Positions 26,817-36,064 of a stretch of DNA of 64,000 bases are shown in pieces (the first letter of the stretch is position 1; the number at the start of each line of letters is the position of its first letter). Location of the stretch: the NCBI GenBank assembly GCA_014584465.1, contig JACTMU010000081.1, forward strand, positions 21,828 to 85,827. The letters run 5' to 3'. The notes beneath the pieces were generated by a model. The model did not search any database, had not been told where the DNA came from, and saw only the letters and a program-made list of their open reading frames with translations. This DNA is from Pseudomonadota bacterium (GTDB lineage: Bacteria; Bdellovibrionota; Bdellovibrionia; Bdellovibrionales; JACTMU01). The position numbers were made by a program, and so were the translations under genes.

Positions 26817-27638
26817 TCAGAATTGAAGTGAGACCATCAGGGCTGGAGCAACTCTTCCTGCCGAATTTCGAATGGGCAGGAATCCGAGCGAGGAGACAGG
26901 ACCATAAATTCGTTTCTTGTAAGTTTCGTGTTGATAGTAGACTTCACTCCAATGGTGAGGGAAGATCAGAGGGCTAAAGGCAGCCATTGCAGAGAAACCT
27001 GCTAGAACCTGCCCCTCCAAGCCCGTGGTGGTCATGATGTAGATGGAGGCTCCCAAGTTGGTGACGATCGACAAGAGAGTCAATCGATCCGCAAGTCCTG
27101 CAGGCTTTCCAAGTGCCTCTTCGGCCATTCGCTCTCGCAAAAGTTCACGAGCCATCTTGGATTCACCCTTTTTTACTTTGAGATTTCGTAGCGCCTTATA
27201 ACCATCTTGATAGGGTTCATAGCCCGCCGCCAACGCGGTTGTAAGACCAACCCAAAAGAGGCCGACTGCAATTCCACCTTTGCTCGCCCAACGGGCGTCG
27301 TTTAAGGCTGTCTCTCCATCTTTTTCGGGCATGTTGGCATTGGCGTAGAGGCCACTGACGAGTGTCATGACTCCTGAAACCTGAATGGCAGAGTGGCGGC
27401 TCCAATTGCTCTTTGCCTCCGCTTCGGATTCCATTCTCAATCGATCACTTGCGCTGGGAGAAACATGAAGTTCAGGATAGAGGAGTTCACCCGTTGCATG
27501 ACTCTGACTTGAGATGAGAAGAGCCAAGAATTGTATCCTTAAGACGTCGAGAATGATTCCACCACGTGAAGTCGCGCTCGACGCTCGATCTTTTATCTTT
27601 CCCAAAAAAGTTTTTCTGATAGAATGTAACTCAAACAT
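26817..27638 (-). CDS. predicted membrane protein of unknown function
   Basis: 273 aa. An N-terminal hydrophobic segment (about 28-48, ILDVLRIQFLALLISS, then SHATG) may be a signal peptide with an unusually long n-region, so the true start could be further in. Three or four more hydrophobic segments follow: GGIAVGLFWVGLTTALAAGY, LLSIVTNLGASIYIMTT and VLAGFSAMAAFSPLIF. The C-terminus ends in Phe. No family is recognised. It is divergent from the FecR gene at 27671 with 32 bp between. Confidence 0.6.
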   Translation of the reverse strand: MFELHSIRKTFLGKIKDRASSATSRGGIILDVLRIQFLALLISSQSHATGELLYPELHVSPSASDRLRMESEAEAKSNWSRHSAIQVSGVMTLVSGLYANANMPEKDGETALNDARWASKGGIAVGLFWVGLTTALAAGYEPYQDGYKALRNLKVKKGESKMARELLRERMAEEALGKPAGLADRLTLLSIVTNLGASIYIMTTTGLEGQVLAGFSAMAAFSPLIFPHHWSEVYYQHETYKKRIYGPVSSLGFLPIRNSAGRVAPALMVSLQF

Positions 27639-27670
27639 AAGATTATGAGATATCTTCGCTGGAGTTTGAG

Positions 27671-28675
27671 ATGGTGTCTAGTTACAGGAAATGGATTCTG
27701 GTCTTTAACATAGCCTTTTTTTTGTTGCTCGCTCTTTTCTCCTCAAGAAGACTCTTGGCGAGCCAAGGAGTCCTGACCATGACGAAGGGCCATGTGGAGA
27801 TCTACACAGAACCTCAGGTACAGCCTCAAGGCGTGGGCCCCTTTGTTCTCTTCAACGATCAACACTATCGACTCAAACAAGGCAAGATCGGAACCAAAGT
27901 GGGAGTCAGGGACGTTGTGCACACCGGCCCCAATGGCAAAGCTCGCATTGTCTTTCCTGATGGTGATCAGTTCATCGTAGGACCAGCGACCACCTATCGC
28001 CTTACCTCTAAAGATGGTGAAGCTGGTCAGAAAAAGAGTGCTCCCCCCGTTTTGGATCTTATGTATGGCCGAATTCGATCTGTGATTTCCAAAAGTGGTC
28101 CTCGAAACCGACTTAAAATAAAAACTCCTACAGCTGTGGCGGGTGTGCGGGGGACGGACTTTTACATTCGACACTCCCCAAGTGAGAAGAGATCTAAGAT
28201 TTCGGTTTTGAGAGGTTATGTCGAAGTGAAACCTCGAAAGAGCAAAAGCAAACCCGTCCTGATCGAGAAGGGGTTTCATGCTCGAATCGAAGCCATGGAG
28301 AAAGACAAGAAGAAGATCCCCAAGGTCCGACTTGAGCGTGCTTCACAGCAAGACCTCATTGGCATTCAATCGGAGACCTTCATCAAGAACGACCCCTCAG
28401 AACTCGAATCTCTCAACCCCGATGTCAAAGAGAGCATCGCCAAGTTGGAAGAGAAGGCAGCCATAACCACTTTGACCGACATCAAAACCTATGACCCCCA
28501 ACTCTACGAAAAGATGGTCTCGCAAGGCGCTAAGACAGTTTCGGAGGTCAATTCAGCTGTGGTCTCCGATCTTTACCACTCCGCCCCAGTGGACGAGAAA
28601 AAACCCTCTCTGCTTGAACTTCAAAATCTCGATGAAGATGTCTACGAGCGATACTTCAAAATCGACAAGAAGTGA
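27671..28675 (+). CDS. secreted FecR-domain protein
   Basis: 334 aa. The signal peptide or anchor (about 9-30) ends near RRLLASQG. A FecR domain (about 60-185) shows VGVRDVVHTGPNGKARIVFPDG, DLMYGRIRSVI and the typical KTPTAVAGVRGTDFYI followed by VLRGYVEV. The C-terminal 120 residues are charged, with repeats of a pattern around YDPQLYEKM/NLDEDVYERYFK. Such stand-alone FecR proteins in this type of genome are envelope proteins rather than iron regulators; there is no sigma factor or TonB receptor nearby. GGAG precedes the ATG. Confidence 0.8.
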   Translation: MVSSYRKWILVFNIAFFLLLALFSSRRLLASQGVLTMTKGHVEIYTEPQVQPQGVGPFVLFNDQHYRLKQGKIGTKVGVRDVVHTGPNGKARIVFPDGDQFIVGPATTYRLTSKDGEAGQKKSAPPVLDLMYGRIRSVISKSGPRNRLKIKTPTAVAGVRGTDFYIRHSPSEKRSKISVLRGYVEVKPRKSKSKPVLIEKGFHARIEAMEKDKKKIPKVRLERASQQDLIGIQSETFIKNDPSELESLNPDVKESIAKLEEKAAITTLTDIKTYDPQLYEKMVSQGAKTVSEVNSAVVSDLYHSAPVDEKKPSLLELQNLDEDVYERYFKIDKK

Positions 28676-28682
28676 CTACATA

Positions 28683-28817
28683 GGGGCTGTCCGGCAATTC
28701 CATTTTTGCCGATTTCTATAAGTTTTCCTTATACCTTCGTTGAGCCTCCTCGAGTTAGCGCCTCTGGCTAGCCCTTCGTATCAAAATCGATCAAAAAGCG
28801 AATTACCGGACAGCCCC
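28683..28817. repeat. MITE-like element, copy C (135 bp, complete ends)
   Basis: Both ends are present (GGGGCTGTCCGGCAATTCC ... GCGAATTACCGGACAGCCCC), flanked by direct repeats TACATA at 28677-28682 and 28818-28823. Same orientation as copies A and E. It lies between two converging genes, 8 nt after the FecR stop codon. Its core is shortened next to CCCTTCGTAT. Confidence 0.85.
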
Positions 28818-28866
28818 TACATAGTGTTAGCTGATTCGATCAAACTCTTTCTCAAATCTCCGAGAA

Positions 28867-29901
28867 TCAAAAAAACGTTGTGAAGTCAAATCCCAATGAT
28901 TGAGAGTTCCAAGCAGAACCACCTTGGTTGGATTGAAGATGGGTCACCTTCAATGCGAAGTGAGTCTCCTCTCGCCTCTCATACTGCAATCTTGCTGATC
29001 CATAGTGCCCCCACCCCTCAACGCCTTGATCACGGTCGATCCATCGATTTACATTGAGTCCTACTGATGTGGACCACTTTCCGTAGATTGGAGCCGCAAA
29101 CTCTACGCGAGGTCCAAAGGTCTGAAATTGAGAAGGGGACCAGTAACTGCTTTCCAAATGGCCAAAACCCAGCTGTTCAAAACCAACTCCCGTCCACAAC
29201 CAAAGATCCCCTGTGAAGATTCCATAGGCTGCTGAGAGATCGATCTGTTGCATGGAATTTGAATCGGAAAACTGCCTCATCTTCAATATCGCCTGGGTAC
29301 GAATTTTTTCAATCCACCTTGCCCCTGCGGTCATCAGAAGGTCCGTCGATTTAAGCTTGTTGATCAAACCACCCGGAAGCACCATCTCATGATAGAGGAA
29401 ATCTCGCTTAATCTCTGCACGCACCGAGAGAAGATCTTTCCAGAGATAGAAGAGCTCTGCTGCATAGGTGGGCTGAACTTCAAAGTCTCTCTCCTTATGA
29501 TTGAACAACTGATGGGCACCATACCTCCCCTCCAAATACAGTGAAGGGGAGAACTTTCGACCTAACAGCCCCGTAAGAGCAAATCCGCTAAAGTTCTCAC
29601 CCACAACTTGACCTGTGTGGTAATCAACTTGATATCCCCAGTCCCACGCAGACCCCATCTCTTCTGGATAGGGCCAAAGGAGATTGCGACGATGATTTTG
29701 TTGACGAACTCGAAAAGAGGTCCGTGCAAAATCGTCGGACGTCCTCTCTGTATCTGTGTCGAAAGTGAGAAGGCCCAGCTCCTCGCCGCGCAACTGAGAA
29801 GGAGCCGAGAGGGAAATGAGGGAAATGAGCAAAAGAGCGCTCAAAATCAACTTCCACTTCCACCACAAAACTGAGAACCATGTTGCACAAGATTTAAACA
29901 T
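28867..29901 (-). CDS. predicted outer-membrane beta-barrel protein
   Basis: 344 aa from ATG 29901 (an upstream GTG at 29940 is also open). The signal peptide (LILSALLLISLISLSAPS) ends near residue 37. The mature protein alternates polar and aromatic residues in beta-strand fashion (ALTGLLGRKFSPSLYLEGRYG, AEIKRDFLYHEMVL, ARLQYERREETHFALKV) and ends FDFTTFF with a C-terminal Phe, the usual BAM recognition signal. Perhaps 12-14 strands. No family name is justified. Divergent from the oligopeptide-binding lipoprotein gene. Confidence 0.7.
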   Translation of the reverse strand: MFKSCATWFSVLWWKWKLILSALLLISLISLSAPSQLRGEELGLLTFDTDTERTSDDFARTSFRVRQQNHRRNLLWPYPEEMGSAWDWGYQVDYHTGQVVGENFSGFALTGLLGRKFSPSLYLEGRYGAHQLFNHKERDFEVQPTYAAELFYLWKDLLSVRAEIKRDFLYHEMVLPGGLINKLKSTDLLMTAGARWIEKIRTQAILKMRQFSDSNSMQQIDLSAAYGIFTGDLWLWTGVGFEQLGFGHLESSYWSPSQFQTFGPRVEFAAPIYGKWSTSVGLNVNRWIDRDQGVEGWGHYGSARLQYERREETHFALKVTHLQSNQGGSAWNSQSLGFDFTTFF

Positions 29902-29966
29902 CGCAACATTGATTTTCCTAGATCCTCCGCTCGTGATCAAGTAGTTTTAGGTTCTAAGGAGCTCTC

Positions 29967-31481
29967 ATGGGTTTGAAAAACTTTTTCCTTCTTTCTCTGC
30001 TGATCGTGGCATCTCATCTGGGTGTTCTAAGTTGTTCCAAAAAATCCGCTGGTGATGACAAAACTCTTTATGTTGCTCTCAGTGCGCCACCCAGCACCCT
30101 GGATCCTAGGTTTGCCACCGATGCAAATGGCATGAGAATCTCTCACCTTCTCTTTAACTCTTTGGTTCGTCTCGGCCCTGATCTCAAGATTGTTGGTGAC
30201 GCGGCATCTTCTTGGGAGTACAAGGATCTTCTCTACACCTTTCATCTGCGTCCGGGCATCTCCTTTTCGAATGGTTTTCCCCTCACTAAAGAGGATCTCC
30301 TTTTCACCTTCAAGCAGTATCAGTCGGAAAGCTCCCCCTTTCGCTCCTCACTTGAACCCATCAAGGAGATCGAAGTCTCCGACGAGACTGATGACCATCA
30401 TTTCATCGTCAAACTCAAACTCTCGCAATTTTCCGCAACTCTTCTCACCGATCTGACTCCCGTCAAACTTCTTTCTCAGAGAGTCTTATCTGAGAAAGCC
30501 GATTTTTCCGTCCAGCCCATTGGATCAGGAAGTTTCGTTCTCAAGAGTCAGACAGCCAACGAGATACTTCTCGAAGCACGAAAGGATCATCCCGTTCTCA
30601 CACCTAAGATGGAACGAGTCGTCTTTAAGATCATCAAGGATGACAATACAAGGTACCTTAAGGTCCTCAAGGGGGACATCGACATTGCTCAATCTGAACT
30701 TCCTCCATCAAAGATCCCCTCCCTATCCACCAACAGTGACCTCGTGGTCCACAAGAGCCCGGGACTTGCCATGAGTTACATATTGGTCAATCTCAATGAT
30801 CCGAAGCTTTCTCAGTTGAAACTTCGACAGGCTCTTGCCCATGCCATTCACCGCGAGGAGATCATTCAATACAAACTTGAAGGACTTGCAACACCAGCAA
30901 CCTCGATTCTCACACCAGGAAACCCCTACTTTGACTCAAATCTTAAGAACTTGCCTTTCGATCTTGAAAAAGGTCGAGAACTCATTCGAAATTTAGGTTT
31001 TGAGGGAAGCGAATTCACTTTAAAGACATCAAACTCACAAGACGCTGTAGAAAATGGAAAGATCCTCGTCAACCAGTTGGAAAAACTTGGAATCAAGATC
31101 AAACTTCAAAGTTATGAATGGGGAACATTCTATGATGATGTCAAGAAGGGACAGTTTCAACTTGCCACCATGAGATGGGTTGGCGCCACAGATCCCGACA
31201 TCTATAGGATTGCATTTCACCAATCCGAACTCCCACCAGGAAGAAATCGAGGGAGCTACAAAAATGTGAATTTGGATCGCCTCCTTGAGGAGGGGCTCAA
31301 GATCGACCGCACGACCGAACGCATTCAACACTATTCCAAGGTCCAATCCACCATTATGGACGATCTTCCCATCATTCCACTATGGTACAACACTCAAGTT
31401 GCCGTTGTTCACCGCCGCGTCAAGAACTACATTCCCCCGATGAATGGTGATTTCTCGCCCTTAGCTCAGGTATCCAAATAG
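29967..31481 (+). CDS. oligopeptide ABC transporter substrate-binding lipoprotein (SBP_bac_5)
   Basis: 504 aa. The lipobox LGVLSC puts the lipidated Cys at about residue 23. Family features: STLDPRFATDANGMRISHLLFNSLVR, LRPGISFSNGFPLTKEDLLFTFKQY, the mid-protein YILVNLNDPKLSQLKLRQALAHAIHREEII and the C-terminal DDLPIIPLWYNTQVAVV. It would bind peptides or similar compounds for an ABC importer. No permease or ATPase genes are adjacent, so the partners must be elsewhere. It is 23 nt upstream of lspA, a plausible functional pairing since LspA processes lipoproteins. Confidence 0.92.
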   Translation: MGLKNFFLLSLLIVASHLGVLSCSKKSAGDDKTLYVALSAPPSTLDPRFATDANGMRISHLLFNSLVRLGPDLKIVGDAASSWEYKDLLYTFHLRPGISFSNGFPLTKEDLLFTFKQYQSESSPFRSSLEPIKEIEVSDETDDHHFIVKLKLSQFSATLLTDLTPVKLLSQRVLSEKADFSVQPIGSGSFVLKSQTANEILLEARKDHPVLTPKMERVVFKIIKDDNTRYLKVLKGDIDIAQSELPPSKIPSLSTNSDLVVHKSPGLAMSYILVNLNDPKLSQLKLRQALAHAIHREEIIQYKLEGLATPATSILTPGNPYFDSNLKNLPFDLEKGRELIRNLGFEGSEFTLKTSNSQDAVENGKILVNQLEKLGIKIKLQSYEWGTFYDDVKKGQFQLATMRWVGATDPDIYRIAFHQSELPPGRNRGSYKNVNLDRLLEEGLKIDRTTERIQHYSKVQSTIMDDLPIIPLWYNTQVAVVHRRVKNYIPPMNGDFSPLAQVSK

Positions 31482-31504
31482 AAAGTTCCTGCTAATATAG
31501 AATC

Positions 31505-32422
31505 ATGAAAAAGCGAGATTGGTTTATTGTGATTTTACCTCTCATTGGGGTGTGGGTTTTGGATCGCCTGACAAAGCAGTGGGCACTAAGTTTAAGTGGA
31601 GTGAAGTTTCACGGCATCTTTGGCCTTACTCTGCACTACAATCCGGGGGCTATACTTGGCCTCTTCTCGGATCTCCCTCCAGTTCTCCGTGTGGTTTCAC
31701 TTTCCACTGGAGGCGCATTCTTGCTGCTATCATATGGAATCATTCAGTTTCTCCTACCCATCAAGTCGCTCACTCTGCGTACGGGAATGTCCATCATGAT
31801 CGGTGGCATTCTTGGAAACGTGACCGATCGAATTGTGTGGGGAAAGGTCGTAGATTTTCTACTGATCGGCACACGAGAGTTTTCTACACCCGCCTTCAAT
31901 CTTGCGGATGCCCTTCAGTGGGTCGGCTATGGGATGATTGTATTTGCCTTGATCAAGGAGCGCGAGGTTCTCTGGCCCTCCTACAATGTTCGACGAACCT
32001 ATTGGGTCAATCCTCGCTTTCAGTTGAGGTATTGCTTTATATTGATGGGCGCAGCCTTTGGATTCTCCGTGATCTCAGCCACCTATGCCTACACATTCCT
32101 ACGAGTGACCATCATCGACCTCGTCGGTCACAATGAACGCATATTGACACAGTTCGTTGCGCCTTTCTTGATCACCGTCGGGGTGATCAGCGCCACGATC
32201 ACCATCATCATGTTTCTTCTTGGTCGAGTTCTCTCCCACCAGATCGCGGGCCCACTCTATGCATTTGAAAAATACCTCGATGAACTTCTCGAAGGTAAAT
32301 ATCAACCATTTCAACTTCGTTCTCAGGATCAGTTTCAACACCTCACCGAACTTGCCAACCGAATCAAAGATGAACTTGAAAAGTGCAAGTGCGAGAAGAC
32401 TCCCAAAATCAAAAGCTCCTGA
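31505..32422 (+). CDS. lspA: lipoprotein signal peptidase (LspA) with extra membrane and HAMP-like tail
   Basis: 305 aa, almost twice the usual 160-170. Residues 1-155 are LspA: VLDRLTKQWA, YNPGAILGLF (usual NxGAAFG), catalytic Asp108 in GNVTDRIVWG and Asp135 in FNLADALQWVG. Residues about 176-240 add two membrane segments (YCFILMGAAFGFSVISATYA and LITVGVISATITIIMFLLG). Residues about 240-295 look like a HAMP-type linker plus helix: VLSHQIAGPLYAFEKYLDEL then FQHLTELANRIKDELEK. The tail has no kinase or other output domain. All in one uninterrupted frame, so it is a real fusion in this sequence. Confidence 0.88.
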   Translation: MKKRDWFIVILPLIGVWVLDRLTKQWALSLSGVKFHGIFGLTLHYNPGAILGLFSDLPPVLRVVSLSTGGAFLLLSYGIIQFLLPIKSLTLRTGMSIMIGGILGNVTDRIVWGKVVDFLLIGTREFSTPAFNLADALQWVGYGMIVFALIKEREVLWPSYNVRRTYWVNPRFQLRYCFILMGAAFGFSVISATYAYTFLRVTIIDLVGHNERILTQFVAPFLITVGVISATITIIMFLLGRVLSHQIAGPLYAFEKYLDELLEGKYQPFQLRSQDQFQHLTELANRIKDELEKCKCEKTPKIKSS

Positions 32423-32457
32423 CCTCGAACGAAAAGTGCTGAGTCTCACGCCATAAT

Positions 32458-34044
32458 TTAAAGCATGCCGAATCGAAAGGCCAAGACCTCGATCCAGAGT
32501 TTTTGCAATAGCGTCACTTCTGAACTTTGAAGCGCCTCAATCAACGTGAGACGAATCGTCTCGCTATCCATCTTGTTCAAATTATACAGACCAACCATCG
32601 CCACGATCAGGTTCAAATATTCGCGTTCAAAGTGCTTGATGTTTCGATAGTTTTTAATGTAGGTGGGCAAGTCGGTAGAATCGATAAAGAGATCACGTCT
32701 TTCTCTTGAAACTCGAATCTTCAAAAGAGCAAGTGGAATCGTTATGGGTGGATGAGCCTCTTGAACGAAACTGTTGACGAGATCAACGCCCGATCGATTG
32801 GTGAAGGTCGAGAGCAGTTCGACATAGATCTGGCCTCGTAGAGAGTCCCCCCGATTGAGATCTCTGAGGCGATTCATAATTTTGCCAGACCGTTCGATCC
32901 ACTCATTTCGTTTTGTTTCACTCGGACACCACTTTGGGTCTCCCGATTTTGATGAATTCCAAGGAGATGAGTGTCGATCACATGAAATCCATTCGATCAC
33001 GGCCAGACACTTTTTCACCAATGCAGAATAGTGTGCATCGACATCCGAATAGTTAACCCTCTCCAACTCCTGATCACAACCTTCAGAGAAGAGGTCTGCG
33101 TAGGACTCTAGGTCAAACTTGGGCGTGTGTCCTGCACCCAGAAAGAGCTCTTGATACTCGCCAAACTCCTCGCGAGTGACCTCTTCAAGGTTCTTCATCA
33201 CCAAAAGATGATCTGCACTCTTCGGTCTCAGCTTTGATTGAAGAATCGTGATCGAGGTGTCCGCTCCGAAGTCTGTGATTCCAGCAGCTTCCAAAATCGC
33301 CTGAGATGCAGAGAAAAAGGAGGTCGCCTGAACATTGTCCTTTGTGATGGTTTCTGTACCTCGGGTGGTCCTATGGAGAAGCCCTACGATTTTGCCATCG
33401 ACATCGAGAACAGGAGAACCACTGTTACCTGGAAGAACGAAGTGATCGGATAAGACCCAATTGCCACTGGAGCTGAGCCCCTCTCCCTCAATCCATTTCT
33501 TAAGCGCACCAACAGGATGGCCTACAATGTACATCTTCTCCCCAACAAGAGATTGTGCAGAGGCCGAACGAAAAGTGAGGTGGTAGGGTGAAGTGTAAGT
33601 AGATCCAACTTTTCTGTCACCCCCTCCGTTATCAGTAACGTTTTTGATCTGAAAGAGCGCCATATCAAGTTGAACATCCACCAAAAGGGGGACTGCAAAG
33701 ACCAGCTCCGGTTCTTGATATTTTAAGCCAACCTCAAGTCCTCGAGTCAACTCGGCAAAACAACCGGTACGAGCGCAGTTTTCTGCACCCAGCACATGGT
33801 TGTTGGTCATAAGCAAGCCCTGATCATTGACAAAGAAAGCCGTCCCGCTGCTCCCATGAGTGTCTCCGATCTTCATGATTGCTGCGGAACGAGCCTTGAT
33901 CTTTTCGGGAGCCGAGTCCATATCCTTCAGACTGGAGTACTCAGGAATATCTTGAACTCGTGTGGTGATCTTTTCAACCTCTTTGGTTTGACAACCCAAA
34001 ATCGTTAAAAGCACACAAAATTGGAACATTTCTCTGAACGACAT
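32458..34044 (-). CDS. trypsin-like serine protease, lipoprotein
   Basis: 528 aa. Lipobox LLTILGC puts the lipid Cys at about residue 18. The protease domain (about 50-260) has the full triad: His in LMTNNHVLGA, Asp in VQLDMALFQI and Ser in LPGNSGSPVLD, like S1/DegP-type and HtrA-like S1B proteases. No PDZ domain is present. The C-terminal 270 residues are mostly helical and unrecognised, with four scattered Cys. Probably tethered to the envelope facing the periplasm or the outside. A GAGGGGGAG ribosome site precedes the ATG. Confidence 0.85.
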   Translation of the reverse strand: MSFREMFQFCVLLTILGCQTKEVEKITTRVQDIPEYSSLKDMDSAPEKIKARSAAIMKIGDTHGSSGTAFFVNDQGLLMTNNHVLGAENCARTGCFAELTRGLEVGLKYQEPELVFAVPLLVDVQLDMALFQIKNVTDNGGGDRKVGSTYTSPYHLTFRSASAQSLVGEKMYIVGHPVGALKKWIEGEGLSSSGNWVLSDHFVLPGNSGSPVLDVDGKIVGLLHRTTRGTETITKDNVQATSFFSASQAILEAAGITDFGADTSITILQSKLRPKSADHLLVMKNLEEVTREEFGEYQELFLGAGHTPKFDLESYADLFSEGCDQELERVNYSDVDAHYSALVKKCLAVIEWISCDRHSSPWNSSKSGDPKWCPSETKRNEWIERSGKIMNRLRDLNRGDSLRGQIYVELLSTFTNRSGVDLVNSFVQEAHPPITIPLALLKIRVSRERRDLFIDSTDLPTYIKNYRNIKHFEREYLNLIVAMVGLYNLNKMDSETIRLTLIEALQSSEVTLLQKLWIEVLAFRFGML

Positions 34045-34105
34045 ATCTCCCCCTCAAAGAGTCTCGGATTTTCAGACGCTCAAGCAGCGTCCTAAGCAAA
34101 ACATA

Positions 34106-34245
34106 CAGTCCGTCTCGAAAATTCTGCGACACCTATTACAGAGGGTTACCTTGCCAGATAAAACAGAGATCCACAGAGGAGACCTTTGTTCCATCTGATC
34201 GGAAAGACCAAACAAGTTGTATCGCAGAATTTTCGAAACAGACTG
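34106..34245. repeat. 24-bp inverted repeat pair around 92 bp
   Basis: CAGTCCGTCTCGAAAATTCT... (34106-34129) is mirrored at 34222-34245 (TCGCAGAATTTTCGAAACAG...) with two mismatches. It fills the 273-bp gap between the protease promoter side and surE. It may be another small mobile repeat. The arms are too far apart for a simple terminator. Confidence 0.6.
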
Positions 34246-34317
34246 GAGGCCTCACCGGAGAAAACCTCTACCACGAACCGTTCGCCAGGACGATCAAAAA
34301 ATCAGACTCTGAAGAAA

Positions 34318-35112
34318 TTACTCGTTTTCAACCCAGTTTCGAAGCGAGGTGATCTGATCATAATCGGTCACATCCGTCTTGAGTGGGACCACCGAGATGT
34401 AGCCATCATCAACGTGAAGACAATCGCTCCCAGGGATCTTATCGAAATCCTTATACGCTCCGCCTATCCAGTAGTATCTTTTGTTGCGTGGATCAACACA
34501 CTCAACAATCTCTTTGTCATAGTGCCGCATACCAATGTGGCCCACGCGAACCCCATTGATCTTCTCATTTGGAAGATTGGGCACATTGACATTGATGAGT
34601 TCTGCTCTCCCCTTTTGACCCCTCTTAAGCACCTCAGGTAAGAACTTCGTCATAAAAGAGGTGGCAGTTCCCCAGTGGGGAGGTTCACGATGATCATCAT
34701 CACTGACCTCACCCTCAATATTTCGAGGTCGAAAAATACAGAGACTCACAGCGATGCTCGTAATTCCAAAGAGGAAACCCTCACGAGCTGCCGCCACGGT
34801 CCCTGAATAAAAGGTATCCGTAGCTAAATTGGCACCTCGATTGATTCCAGAGACGATCAGATCGGGAGGCTCTTTCATGATGTGCTGAGCCCCTATGTAG
34901 ATGCAATCAGCAGGAGTCCCTGTTACTGCAAAATAACGGGGTCGAGTCTCGTAGATGCGAAGTGGTTTATGCAATGTCAAACAGTGCCCTGCTGTGGAGC
35001 GCTCACGGTGAGGAGCCACAACCGTCACCTCTGCAATCGACTCTAGGGCCTTTGCCAGCTCAAGGATGCCGTGAGCATGGATTCCATCATCATTGGAAAT
35101 TAAAATTCTCAT
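34318..35112 (-). CDS. surE: 5'-nucleotidase SurE
   Basis: 264 aa. A nucleoside monophosphate and polyphosphate phosphatase linked to stationary-phase survival. The N-terminus ILISNDDGIHAHG holds the catalytic Asp pair; VVAPHRERSTAGHCLTL, GTPADCIYIG, VSGINRGANLATDTFYSGTVAAAREG complete the signature. Length is normal. Downstream of the FKBP gene on the same strand by 42 nt, so possibly co-transcribed. Confidence 0.95.
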   Translation of the reverse strand: MRILISNDDGIHAHGILELAKALESIAEVTVVAPHRERSTAGHCLTLHKPLRIYETRPRYFAVTGTPADCIYIGAQHIMKEPPDLIVSGINRGANLATDTFYSGTVAAAREGFLFGITSIAVSLCIFRPRNIEGEVSDDDHREPPHWGTATSFMTKFLPEVLKRGQKGRAELINVNVPNLPNEKINGVRVGHIGMRHYDKEIVECVDPRNKRYYWIGGAYKDFDKIPGSDCLHVDDGYISVVPLKTDVTDYDQITSLRNWVENE

Positions 35113-35154
35113 CGAAAAAACTCACCGTGTAAAATATTCAATCCAAGTTTCTTA

Positions 35155-35898
35155 TCATCTCTTTGCAATCGCAACAAGTTCCAAATCGAATATTAAAGTC
35201 TCATTGGGGCCCACGGTTGGAGGCACCCCTTTTTCGCCATAGCCAAGGTGTGGAGGTATGTAGAGCTTCCAACGCGCTCCCTCCTTCATCTGCATGAGGG
35301 CTTCAGCAAGCCCTGGAATGACTGCATTGAGGGGAAGTGTTGCTGATGAACCCCGCTTAAAGGAGCTATCAAACTCCTGACCGTTCAAAAGAAACCCGCG
35401 ATAGTTGACCACAACTCTCTCATCCAAAGTTGGTGCCAGACCCTCACCTGCTTTGATCACTTCATACTGAAGACCACTTGGAAGAACCGTAACTCCCTGC
35501 TTGGTCTTATTGGTGGCAAGGAACTTCTCACTCTCCTCCTTGTTCTTTGCACCCAGCTTCTCCCAATTCTCCTTTTCTTCTTTGGCCCGCTCCTGACCAA
35601 TCTTAGCCATATCCTGTTGGATCTCGGCCATAAGGTTCTTCTGATCCTCCTCACTCAGCCGACTCTTTACACCCTCGCGCTCATCTCTAAAACCCAGAAG
35701 GAAAGCCTCGGTTTCTATGGGAAGTCCTTGTGCCTTCAAATTCGTACTGACCTGCATGCCAAGCGAATAACTCTTCTTGAGCTTTGCGTCCGTCAAAGCC
35801 ACTGGACTTGCAGACTTCTGACACCCCCATACGCAGATCAAGCAAAGAAGCAAAACAGTTCCATACAGCGTTGTTTGTTGATCATAAATTCGTTTCAC
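35155..35898 (-). CDS. FKBP-type peptidyl-prolyl isomerase, Mip-like lipoprotein
   Basis: 247 aa. GTG start with a GAGGGGG site. The type II signal ends CLICVWGC, so it is lipidated at about Cys26. An FKBP N-terminal dimerisation region (about 40-135, KKSYSLGMQVSTNLK, then a long helix) precedes the FKBP domain (about 145-245): SGLQYEVIKAGEG, VVVNYRGFLLNGQEFDSSF, VIPGLAEALMQMKEGARWKLYIPP, LGYGEKGVPPTVGPNETLIF. This is the FkpA/Mip layout: a periplasmic folding catalyst and chaperone. Confidence 0.93.
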   Translation of the reverse strand: MKRIYDQQTTLYGTVLLLCLICVWGCQKSASPVALTDAKLKKSYSLGMQVSTNLKAQGLPIETEAFLLGFRDEREGVKSRLSEEDQKNLMAEIQQDMAKIGQERAKEEKENWEKLGAKNKEESEKFLATNKTKQGVTVLPSGLQYEVIKAGEGLAPTLDERVVVNYRGFLLNGQEFDSSFKRGSSATLPLNAVIPGLAEALMQMKEGARWKLYIPPHLGYGEKGVPPTVGPNETLIFDLELVAIAKR

Positions 35899-36064
35899 TC
35901 CATATCCCCCTCTTTTTTCTGTACCCAGATCCGGGCTTTAAGTTAAGGATATGCAAGAAATGGAGTCTGCAGAACTCTTTTGAATTCAACTAAAATAAAT
36001 GGTTGGAGTTTCTGGCCTTAAGGCTTGAGAGATTCTCTTCAAAAATGAAATCATCGAAGATCAC

